Assembly: GCA_021157555.1 (NCBI GenBank)
Contig: JAGGWL010000069.1
Coordinates: forward strand, 1 to 13,174
Reading direction: 5' to 3'
Length of the DNA: 13,174 nt
Origin: Deltaproteobacteria bacterium
GTDB taxonomy: Bacteria > Desulfobacterota > Desulfobacteria > Desulfobacterales > BuS5
Notes under the pieces: generated by a model
Database searches by the model: none
Told to the model about the DNA's origin: nothing
Seen by the model: the letters and a program-made list of their open reading frames with translations, nothing else
Part shown: in pieces, positions 7,697 through 13,174 of the stretch
Numbering within the stretch: position 1 is the first letter of the stretch
Layout of the letters: each line of letters opens with the position of its first letter
Program-made: the position numbers and the translations under genes

Positions 7697-8799
7697 AAAA
7701 TAAAGTATATTTTATAAATTTGAGGGCTACTTTTAAAGAAAATTTTCTTGCCAAAATTGGGAGGCTGTTAAAGACAGCGGGCATTGCTGAAACTGTTGCT
7801 AAAAGAGATCTGGTGGCTGTAAAACTTCATTTTGGTGAATTAGGTAATACGGCATTTATTCGTCCTGTTTTTCTTAGAAAAATAGTGCACTCAATCAAAG
7901 AAATTGGGGGTATTCCTTTTCTTACAGATTCTAATACGGTTTATGCAGGCACGCGGAGTGATTCTCCGAACCATATTATGACTGCCATTCAGAATGGTTT
8001 TGCTTTTTCCGTGGTTGATGCTCCTGTTATTATTGCAGACGGGTTAAGGGGAAGAAGTGAAACTCCTGTCATAATCAACCAAAAAAATTTTGAAAAAGTT
8101 TATATTGGATCAGATATTGTTAATGCAGATTCTCTTGTTGCAGTTGCGCATTTTAAGGGACATGAGCTGACCGGTTTTGGCGGTACTATTAAAAATCTCG
8201 GTATGGGGTGTGCCTCAAGAAGGGGGAAGCTGGCACAGCATTCGACATTGTCTCCTAAAGTTGTGAAAAAAAAATGTATAGGCTGCGGTGATTGCGCAGG
8301 TCATTGTTCACAAGATGCGATTTCAATTATTAATGGAAAAGCTGAGATAGATCAGGAAAAATGTATAGGCTGTGGTGATTGTATTATAATCTGTCCTAAC
8401 AGTGCAGTACAGATTCAGTGGAATCAGACTATACCGATTTTTTTAAAAAATCTGGCTGAATATACAATGGGGGTTTTAAAAGGAAAAGAGGGTAAAACAT
8501 TGTTTATTAATTTTATAACGAATGTTTCGCCTGCGTGTGATTGTATGCCGCTTAATGATGCACCAATAGTAAGAGATATTGGTGTAGTAGCCTCAACCGA
8601 CCCTGTTGCCATAGATCAGGCATCTGTAGATCTTGTGAATAAAGAAGAATCTATTAAAAGCTCCTGTCTTAAAACAAATACTTTACCTGGTGAGGATAAA
8701 TTCAGGGGAATATATCCAAATGTAGACTGGACTATTCAACTGGACTATGCAGAAAGTTTGGGGATTGGATCCAGAGATTATGAGCTTGTTGAGATATAA
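7693..8799 (+). CDS. DUF362 domain protein with two 4Fe-4S ferredoxin motifs
   Basis: A 368-residue protein of the DUF362 family (PF04015-like), whose biochemical role is not established to my knowledge. The DUF362 part is seen in VAVKLHFGELGNTAFIRP (41-58), LTDSNTVYAG (77-86) and FKGHELTGFGGTIKNLGMGC (154-173), and resumes after the ferredoxin insert (about 245-360) with DPVAIDQASVDL. The insert holds two CxxCxxCxxxC clusters: C195, C198, C201, C205 and C224, C227, C230, C234. Only the second is followed by the usual proline. No signal peptide or membrane segment is evident, so it is probably a cytoplasmic redox or scaffold protein. The ATG lies inside the panB stop (ATGA). The link to pantothenate synthesis rests only on this arrangement. 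Confidence 0.9.
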   Translation: MKNKVYFINLRATFKENFLAKIGRLLKTAGIAETVAKRDLVAVKLHFGELGNTAFIRPVFLRKIVHSIKEIGGIPFLTDSNTVYAGTRSDSPNHIMTAIQNGFAFSVVDAPVIIADGLRGRSETPVIINQKNFEKVYIGSDIVNADSLVAVAHFKGHELTGFGGTIKNLGMGCASRRGKLAQHSTLSPKVVKKKCIGCGDCAGHCSQDAISIINGKAEIDQEKCIGCGDCIIICPNSAVQIQWNQTIPIFLKNLAEYTMGVLKGKEGKTLFINFITNVSPACDCMPLNDAPIVRDIGVVASTDPVAIDQASVDLVNKEESIKSSCLKTNTLPGEDKFRGIYPNVDWTIQLDYAESLGIGSRDYELVEI

Positions 8800-8800
8800 A
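8765..8800 (+). repeat. Left copy of a 35/36-bp direct duplication (3' end of the DUF362 gene)
   Basis: The last 36 bases of the DUF362 coding end, beginning TTGGATCCAGAGATTATGAG and ending at TATAAA, recur at 8840-8874 with a single base missing (GTTGAGATA here, GTTAGATA there). The two copies bracket a 39-base palindromic repeat element. The left copy contains the gene's stop codon. Confidence 0.93.
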
Positions 8801-8839
8801 CCCTTTGTAGGGGCAATCCCTTGTGGTTGCCCTTTGTAG
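8801..8839 (+). repeat. GTAGGGGC-type palindromic repeat inserted between the duplicated flanks
   Basis: The 39-base insert contains TTGTAGGGGCAATCCC then TTGTGGTTGCCCTTTGTAG. GGGGCAA pairs imperfectly with TTGCCC around a CCCTTGTGG centre. It shares GTAGGGG and CCCTTGTGG with the element at 6803-6830 and is bracketed by the 8765-8800/8840-8874 duplication. Confidence 0.8.
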
Positions 8840-8874
8840 TTGGATCCAGAGATTATGAGCTTGTTAGATATAAA
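8840..8874 (+). repeat. Right copy of the 35/36-bp direct duplication
   Basis: Matches 8765-8800 at every position except one deleted G. It is non-coding here, since the DUF362 gene has already stopped at 8799. Together the copies resemble a target duplication around the inserted repeat. Confidence 0.93.
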
Positions 8875-8880
8875 CAGGTG

Positions 8881-8916
8881 AGGTCAGGTCTTTATTCAAG
8901 AATAAAGACCTGACCT
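8881..8916. repeat. Perfect 17-bp inverted repeat between convergent genes
   Basis: AGGTCAGGTCTTTATTC (8881-8897) has its exact reverse complement at 8900-8916, separated by two bases, so a very stable hairpin could form on either strand. It sits between the ends of the DUF362 gene (plus) and the cold-shock gene (minus, stop at 8926) and could act as a shared transcription end or RNA-stabilising stem. Neither side has a T-run after the stem, so a standard intrinsic terminator is not shown. It may instead be a dispersed REP-like unit. Confidence 0.8.
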
Positions 8917-8925
8917 AAGAATACG

Positions 8926-9126
8926 TTATATTTTTACAACATTAGATGCTGCAGGCCCTTTTGCAGCCTGTTCAATATCAAATGTAACTCTGTCACCTTC
9001 TGCCAGAGATTTGAAACCGTCAGTAGTTATTGCTGAATAGTGGACAAATACATCACTGCCATCTTCTTGTTCAATAAAACCAAAACCCTTGCTGTCATTA
9101 AACCACTTTACTACTCCCTTTGCCAT
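8926..9126 (-). CDS. Cold-shock domain protein (CspA family)
   Basis: A 66-residue single cold-shock domain that binds single-stranded RNA and DNA, typically acting as an RNA chaperone. RNP1 is K13-GFGFI-18 and RNP2 is V26-FVHY-30. The start MAKGVVKWFN is classic for the family, and length is standard. It has a strong ribosome binding site (AAGGAG on the minus strand at 9138-9143) and its own promoter and leader of roughly 90 bases, so it is probably monocistronic. Which Csp paralogue it is cannot be told from one gene. Confidence 0.97.
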   Translation of the reverse strand: MAKGVVKWFNDSKGFGFIEQEDGSDVFVHYSAITTDGFKSLAEGDRVTFDIEQAAKGPAASNVVKI

Positions 9127-9217
9127 TTTTTGTAACTCTCCTTAAAAAAAAATTTTTATCATGGCTCCTGACTTCAGGGTCACTATTGGCCATCAGTAAG
9201 AACCGGCTAGTCGCATA
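9127..9217 (-). promoter_or_regulatory. Structured 5' leader of the cold-shock gene
   Basis: The likely untranslated leader contains a compound stem: outer ATGGC/GCCAT arms (9189-9193 with 9161-9165) and inner CCTG/CAGG arms (9175-9178 with 9167-9170). It is followed by an A/T-rich stretch and then AAGGAG. Leaders of cold-shock genes are often temperature-responsive in known bacteria. That role is an inference here; only the arms and spacing are seen. Confidence 0.5.
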
Positions 9218-9223
9218 TGTTAC

Positions 9224-9252
9224 TAATAATATAAAAGCAATGTGCTTGTCAA
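9224..9252 (-). promoter_or_regulatory. Near-consensus sigma-70 promoter of the cold-shock gene
   Basis: On the minus strand, a perfect TTGACA -35 box (9247-9252) is followed after 17 bases by TTATTA (9224-9229); the overlapping TATTAT (9226-9231) gives a 15-base spacer. Just upstream of the -35 box lies a very AT-rich tract including the palindrome AATTTTTTAAAAAATT (9264-9279), which could act like an UP element. The implied transcript start is near 9217, about 90 bases before the ATG. Confidence 0.7.
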
Positions 9253-9311
9253 ACATTAAATGAAATTTTTTAAAAAATTATAATATTATAACAAAGAGGT
9301 ATCATTCATAT

Positions 9312-9334
9312 GTAGGGCACAAAATTTTGTACCC
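9312..9334. repeat. GTAGGG...CCC palindrome downstream of the MBL gene
   Basis: GGGCACAAAATTTTGTACCC (9315-9334) is a 20-base palindrome with one mismatched pair, preceded by GTA. It starts like the GTAGGGGC elements elsewhere in the window but has a different centre. It lies between the MBL stop codon (9339) and the promoter region of the cold-shock gene. No T-run follows on the minus strand, so a terminator role is unclear. Confidence 0.6.
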
Positions 9335-9338
9335 GTTT

Positions 9339-10148
9339 TTATGTATCAAGAATGAAGACCTGCCCATTATTGTCCTGTCTCGCCACATCAATTTGTACTT
9401 TGTATCCGGTTATAGCCTCGCTTACGACCTTTAAAGCTTTTTCAGGATTATTATTGCTTTCACTGAGGTGCGCAAGGATAACATAACGAAGCTTATTACA
9501 AATAATATCTTTTAAAAGATTTTTTGCTTCCGAATTGGATAAATGTCCTGTTCTGCTTTTTATTCTCTGTTTTAAATGCCATGGATATGGCCCGTTTATA
9601 AGCATTTCAGTATCATGATTGGCTTCAAGTATAATTAATGAACATCTTTTAAGGTGTTCTCTTACCATCATAGTTGCAATACCAAGGTCGGTGGCAATGC
9701 CGATTTTTGTTCCGTTGCTGCTCAAAGTAAAACCTGAAGAATCAGCTGCGTCGTGAGATGTGGAAAAAGGATGGATTGTTAATGTTTTGATTGTGAATTG
9801 AGAGCCTCGCTTGAAATATTTTTTTCGAGGAATGGTTCCGATACGTGATGCTGCCGCTGTTTCTGTTTTGCGGCTTATAAAGACCGGCAGATTAAAACGT
9901 CTGGAAAGCACCCCTACTCCGCTGATATGATCCGCATGTTCATGCGATACAAGAACGGCATCTATATCGTGAGGATTAATTCCTTTTAATTGAAGCCTCC
10001 GTTCAATTTCAATGCCGGAAAGCCCTGCATCTACAAGTATTGAGGTGGAGCCGTCGGAAATATAAATGGAATTTCCTTTACTCCCGCTTGCCAGCATGGA
10101 TACTGAAAATCTGTTTTTAAATGCCGGTATGTCCAAAACCGCCGGCAT
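9339..10148 (-). CDS. MBL-fold metallo-hydrolase, YycJ/WalJ-like
   Basis: A metallo-beta-lactamase-fold hydrolase of the type that includes YycJ/WalJ, a probable DNA-end-processing exonuclease in Firmicutes; the substrate here is unproven. From the ATG at 10148 it is 269 residues. FSVSMLASGSKGNSIYI (14-30) is the standard N-terminal strand. Metal-binding residues are H69-E-H71-A-D73-H74, H132 (TSHDA), D154 (ATDLG) and H227 (AHLSE), with EANHD and RTGHLSN also typical of this group. The start is uncertain. ATG 10148 is the first ATG and overlaps dut by 32 bases; a TTG at 10136 is possible; the ATG at 10097 would cut the first strand; a TTG at 10175 lies deeper in dut. No clear ribosome binding site settles it, so translation is probably coupled to dut. 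Confidence 0.9.
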   Translation of the reverse strand: MPAVLDIPAFKNRFSVSMLASGSKGNSIYISDGSTSILVDAGLSGIEIERRLQLKGINPHDIDAVLVSHEHADHISGVGVLSRRFNLPVFISRKTETAAASRIGTIPRKKYFKRGSQFTIKTLTIHPFSTSHDAADSSGFTLSSNGTKIGIATDLGIATMMVREHLKRCSLIILEANHDTEMLINGPYPWHLKQRIKSRTGHLSNSEAKNLLKDIICNKLRYVILAHLSESNNNPEKALKVVSEAITGYKVQIDVARQDNNGQVFILDT

Positions 10149-10575
10149 TACGTTCTGTAGTATCAAGATCTTCAACCAGTTCGAGTTTTACCTGGCAGAC
10201 TTGTTTTATTATAATCTGAGCTATTCTGTCACCTCTGTGAAAGGTATAATCCTGCTTGCCCAGATTGATCACAGGAATCATAATTTCCCCTCGATAATCC
10301 GCATCTATTGTGCCTGGAGAATTAATAAGCCCGATGCCATGCTTAACTGCCAATCCACTTCTGGGACGAATTTGGGCTTCATATCCATCAGGGAGGGCAA
10401 TAGCTATGCCGGTAGGCATAAGAAATATATCTCCCTTTTTTAAAGTCAGGTCATTCTCAATGGCTGTGGAGAGATCCATCCCTGCTGCATTTGGTGTCAT
10501 GTAGCAGGGGAGAGGAATATCAAAATTATCCTCTGGCCTTAGGCGGAGCAATTTTATAATTGGTGAACGGTTCAT
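10117..10575 (-). CDS. dut: dUTP diphosphatase (dUTPase)
   Basis: Hydrolyses dUTP to dUMP and pyrophosphate, keeping uracil out of DNA and supplying dUMP for thymidylate. All five motifs of trimeric dUTPases are present in 152 residues: A31-G-M-D-L (I), R70-PRSGLA (II), G88-TIDADYRG with catalytic D91 (III), R114-GDRIAQ (IV) and the C-terminal arm R142-NAGGFGHTG (V). The ATG lies only 4 bases after the pnp stop with no strong ribosome binding site, so it is probably read through translational coupling in a pnp-dut transcript. The following MBL gene overlaps its 3' end. Confidence 0.97.
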   Translation of the reverse strand: MNRSPIIKLLRLRPEDNFDIPLPCYMTPNAAGMDLSTAIENDLTLKKGDIFLMPTGIAIALPDGYEAQIRPRSGLAVKHGIGLINSPGTIDADYRGEIMIPVINLGKQDYTFHRGDRIAQIIIKQVCQVKLELVEDLDTTERNAGGFGHTGI

Positions 10576-10579
10576 CAGT

Positions 10580-12649
10580 TTAAAGCAATGCCTTGTGGCT
10601 TAATCGTATTTTTCCATTGGCTATCTCCAGAACCTTGACTTTTAAAGTGTCCCCTTCCTGAACAATATCTGTAACTTTGGCGACTCTTTCTTTAGCAAGT
10701 TGTGATATATGACAAAGTCCGTCGGTTCCTGGAAAAAGTCTTACAAAGGCTCCAAAATCCATTATTTTAACAACCGTTCCTTCATATATTGCACCGACTT
10801 CAGCTTCTCTGGTAATTTCTTCTACCAGTTTAATAGCCTTATCGGAATCTTCCTGAGATGTAGCAGCAATTTTTAAAAGGCCTGAATCGTCAATTGACAC
10901 CTGAGTATTACTTTCACTCTGGATAGATCTTATCATCTTTCCGCCGGGGCCTATAATTTCACGTATTTTGTCCGGATTAACCTTTATTGTAATTATTTTG
11001 GGCGCATGCTGGGATATTTCTTTACGTGGCTTCTTAATTTCCTCAAGCATCTTGTTGAGTATATGCAGCCGCCCGACACGGGCCTGCTGAAGAGCTTTTT
11101 CCATTATTTCTCTTGAGAGTTCAAGTATCTTGATATCCATCTGAAGGGCTGTGATTCCGGTTTCTGTGCCTGTAACCTTAAAATCCATATCTCCTGTATG
11201 ATCTTCATCGCCAAGGATATCTGAGAGGATTACAACCTGATCGTCTTCCTTTACAAGTCCCATTGCTATTCCGGATACAGGCGCTTTTATGGGAACACCG
11301 CCATCCATAAGCGATAATATTCCTGCGCACACTGTTCCCATTGAAGAGGAACCGTTTGATTCTAAAACTTCTGAAACAATTCTAATGGTATAGTCGAACT
11401 CTTCCTTATCAGGCAGAACTCTTTCTATGGCTCTTGTTGAAAGACCGCCATGTCCAACATCTCTGCGGCTCGGACCCCCCAGCCGTTTTGTTTCACCTAC
11501 GGAAAATGGAGGGAAATTGTAATGGAGCATAAAAGATCTTGTTTCATCACCGCTTAAAGTTTCAATCCGCTGTTCATCCTGGCTGGAGCCGAGAGTCATC
11601 ACTCCCAGCACTTGTGTTTCGCCTCTTGTAAACAGGGCACTGCCATGAGGTCTGGGCAAAATACCGGCTTCACAGGTGATAGGCCTGATTTCGTCAAATG
11701 CTCTTCCGTCAATACGGCGGCCTTCTTTAAGGATAATATCCCGGGAGATAGTTTTTTTGATTTCCTCCAGGTACCCTGATATTTCATTTTTATATTCTTG
11801 CTCTTCTTCAGACAATGCCGTCATTATTTCTGTTTTGGCTGCTCTTAATGCTTTACGGCGTTGAATTTTTTCAGGTATCAGGATAGCTTCCCGCATTGGT
11901 GATGATGAAAGCGCTTTTATTTTTTCAAAAAGTTCAATATTTTTCGCGGGAGGTGAGAACTCTCTCTTTTGTAGTCCTGCAGCTTCTTTAAGTTCTATTT
12001 GCATATCAATAATCGGTTGCATTTCCTTATGTCCGAAAAAAATGGCCTCGATCATATCGGCTTCATTTACTATATCGGCTCCACCTTCAACCATAACAAC
12101 ACCGGTTTTTGAACCGGCTACAATAATATTGATATCGCTCATAGCGCATTCATCTATGGTCGGATTTACAATAAATTGTCCATCTATTCTGGCTACACGT
12201 ACAGATGCAATAGGGCCTGCGAAAGGAATGTCGGATAGTTCCAGGGCTGCTGATGCACCTGCCATGGCAATTACATCGGGATCATTTTCCTTGTCCATGG
12301 ACAGGACAGTTGCAATAACCTGGATTTCACTGCAGTAACCTTTGGGGAATAATGGCCGTATGGGTCTGTCTATCAGACGGGCTGTCAATGTCTCTTTTTC
12401 ACTTGGTCTCCCTATTTCCCGTCTGAAATAATTGCCCGGGATCCTGCCTGCGGCATAAATTTTTTCCTGATATTCAACACTTAGGGGCAGGAAATCGACC
12501 TGTTTTTCATCAGGTGAAGATACAACTGTAACCAATACTATAGTTTCTCCGTATTGAACTGTAACAGATCCGGAAGCCTGTTTGGCAACCTTGCCGGTCT
12601 GCATTGTCATTGTTTTTCCGCCAATTTCTGCCTTAAATAATAATTCCAT
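10580..12649 (-). CDS. pnp: Polyribonucleotide nucleotidyltransferase (PNPase)
   Basis: A 3'-to-5' phosphorolytic exoribonuclease of the RNA degradosome. The 689-residue protein has the full order: first RNase PH-like core (about 10-230), an all-alpha linker (about 240-305), second catalytic core (about 306-530), KH domain (about 550-610, with G567-PGG) and S1 domain (about 617-687). Phosphate-binding S434-S436 (in SNGSSSMG) and the active-site residues D483, D489 and K491 (in DEDHTGDMDFKV) are present. The protein ends directly after S1 without the tail of E. coli PNPase, which is common in this group. The ATG at 12649 follows an AAGGAA site. It lies 58 bases after rpsO, the classic rpsO-pnp order. 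Confidence 0.98.
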   Translation of the reverse strand: MELLFKAEIGGKTMTMQTGKVAKQASGSVTVQYGETIVLVTVVSSPDEKQVDFLPLSVEYQEKIYAAGRIPGNYFRREIGRPSEKETLTARLIDRPIRPLFPKGYCSEIQVIATVLSMDKENDPDVIAMAGASAALELSDIPFAGPIASVRVARIDGQFIVNPTIDECAMSDINIIVAGSKTGVVMVEGGADIVNEADMIEAIFFGHKEMQPIIDMQIELKEAAGLQKREFSPPAKNIELFEKIKALSSSPMREAILIPEKIQRRKALRAAKTEIMTALSEEEQEYKNEISGYLEEIKKTISRDIILKEGRRIDGRAFDEIRPITCEAGILPRPHGSALFTRGETQVLGVMTLGSSQDEQRIETLSGDETRSFMLHYNFPPFSVGETKRLGGPSRRDVGHGGLSTRAIERVLPDKEEFDYTIRIVSEVLESNGSSSMGTVCAGILSLMDGGVPIKAPVSGIAMGLVKEDDQVVILSDILGDEDHTGDMDFKVTGTETGITALQMDIKILELSREIMEKALQQARVGRLHILNKMLEEIKKPRKEISQHAPKIITIKVNPDKIREIIGPGGKMIRSIQSESNTQVSIDDSGLLKIAATSQEDSDKAIKLVEEITREAEVGAIYEGTVVKIMDFGAFVRLFPGTDGLCHISQLAKERVAKVTDIVQEGDTLKVKVLEIANGKIRLSHKALL

Positions 12650-12700
12650 ATATTTTCCTTAATTCTACCTGAGTATATATATCCCGCAAGCTTCAGGAGT

Positions 12701-12717
12701 AAGAAGACTATCTTCTT
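12701..12717 (-). other. Short hairpin centred on the rpsO stop codon
   Basis: Seven-base arms AAGAAGA/TCTTCTT (12711-12717 and 12701-12707) surround the three bases of the rpsO TAG stop codon exactly. It has no T-run and is too short for a convincing terminator. It could be a weak processing or stability element between rpsO and pnp, or chance arising from an arginine-rich C-terminus. Confidence 0.4.
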
Positions 12718-12977
12718 AAACCAAGAGTTTGAATAATTGTTCTGTAACGTTGTACATCGTTATTTTTTACATAGCTCAATAATCTGCGTCGTTTGCCGAC
12801 CAGCATCAGTAGTCCTCTTCTGGAATGATGATCTTTTTTATGAATTTTTAAATGCTCTGTCAGATATGTTATTCTGTATGTGAGAAGCCCTATCTGAACT
12901 TCAGGGGAGCCGGTATCTGTATCATGCAGCTTATACTGCTCTATCAAATCTTTTTTGTTTGCAACTGAGATTGCCAT
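12708..12977 (-). CDS. rpsO: 30S ribosomal protein S15
   Basis: Binds 16S rRNA in the platform of the small subunit. The 89 residues match the bacterial length exactly, with hallmarks DTGSPEVQIGLLTYRITYL (21-39), HKKDHHSRRGLL (46-57) and the basic GKRRRLLSYV (61-70). It has a perfect AGGAGG on the minus strand at 12988-12993, 10 bases before the ATG. It is the first gene of the minus-strand rpsO-pnp-dut-MBL cluster in this window; what lies upstream is not seen. In several bacteria S15 represses its own mRNA through leader structure, and the leader here has suitable pairings. Confidence 0.98.
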   Translation of the reverse strand: MAISVANKKDLIEQYKLHDTDTGSPEVQIGLLTYRITYLTEHLKIHKKDHHSRRGLLMLVGKRRRLLSYVKNNDVQRYRTIIQTLGLRR

Positions 12978-12987
12978 TCGCTTTTTT

Positions 12988-13033
12988 CCTCCTGTTAACC
13001 ACCTTAAGGAAGGAGGCGAAATAATTGCCCCTT
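12988..13033 (-). promoter_or_regulatory. Candidate switch-like rpsO leader that can hide the ribosome binding site
   Basis: On the minus strand the leader carries CCTCCT (13011-13016), an exact complement of the rpsO Shine-Dalgarno AGGAGG (12988-12993) with a 17-base loop. The same stretch, read as GCCTCCTT (13010-13017), can pair instead with AAGGGGC just upstream (13027-13033) through a 9-base loop with one bulge. The two pairings exclude each other. This is the layout of a translational switch and would fit S15 autoregulation, but it is inferred by eye only. Confidence 0.4.
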
Positions 13034-13089
13034 TCCTGAATAAAATTTTTTATATTCATTTTTGGGCTTGGCTCTAATTTCGACCAAAC

Positions 13090-13173
13090 ACTGAGCTATA
13101 ATAAAATTTGAAAACCTCTGAAACTCGCTGCGCTCAAACAGCCAGAGGTTTTCAAATTTCACCATAGCTCAGT
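13090..13173. repeat. Long imperfect inverted repeat at the right edge
   Basis: A 31-base left arm (13090-13120, beginning ACTGAGCTATAATAAAATTT) pairs with 13143-13173 with only three mismatches, around a 22-base loop containing CTCGCTGCGCTC. It lies upstream of the rpsO leader and could end a transcript coming from further right, or be a MITE/REP-like dispersed repeat. The three mismatches lie together in the AT-rich part. Its true boundaries may extend beyond the window. Confidence 0.8.
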
Positions 13174-13174
13174 C

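Noticed and set aside
9349..9372. Similarity of the MBL gene's 3' end (TCAAGAATGAAGACCTGCCC) to an arm of the 8881-8916 palindrome
   Set aside because: It lies in coding sequence for the final residues, has several mismatches and no inverted partner; probably chance.
10066..10443. Plus-strand frame of 125 codons opposite dut and the MBL gene
   Set aside because: It is a shadow of two well-supported minus-strand genes, and its translation shows no family motif.

Overview
The window looks like a chromosomal segment of an AT-rich, Gram-negative anaerobe of the Desulfobacterota (former Deltaproteobacteria), probably near the Desulfobacterales. This placement is an inference from protein style: a PilQ secretin, a small 'FVRP...IRPLG' membrane protein, a phasin-like winged-helix protein, a PreP-type M16 protease, and a DUF362 ferredoxin protein next to pan genes. 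No rRNA or other decisive marker is present.

Plus strand, left half. The window opens inside a type IV pilus secretin gene (pilQ, 5' end cut off), followed by a small exported or membrane protein. Then comes about 470 bases without an intact gene, which hold a decayed hicAB toxin-antitoxin locus (HicA N-terminal part joined to HicB C-terminal part). Next are a small winged-helix protein and, 16 bases later, a 1004-residue PreP-like zinc metalloprotease. After an intergenic palindromic repeat lie panE and panB (two steps of pantoate synthesis) and a DUF362/4Fe-4S protein that overlaps the panB stop codon. panC and panD are not in the window.

Minus strand, right half. Reading leftwards from the right end: rpsO, pnp, dut and a YycJ/WalJ-like metallo-beta-lactamase-fold hydrolase form a tight cluster (ribosomal protein S15, polynucleotide phosphorylase, dUTPase, MBL hydrolase). 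A monocistronic cold-shock protein gene follows with its own near-consensus promoter and structured leader. The two gene blocks converge at about 8800-8925, where a repeat insertion and a long palindrome lie.

The most distinctive non-coding content is a family of short GTAGGG(G)C...GCCC(CTAC) palindromic repeats. Copies lie before panE, between panE and panB, after the DUF362 gene and downstream of the MBL gene. The copy after the DUF362 gene is bracketed by a near-perfect 35/36-bp direct duplication of that gene's 3' end, which looks like the scar of an insertion. I found no complete new multi-gene system. The strongest leads are this insertion scar, the hicAB deletion relic, and a candidate switch-like rpsO leader.
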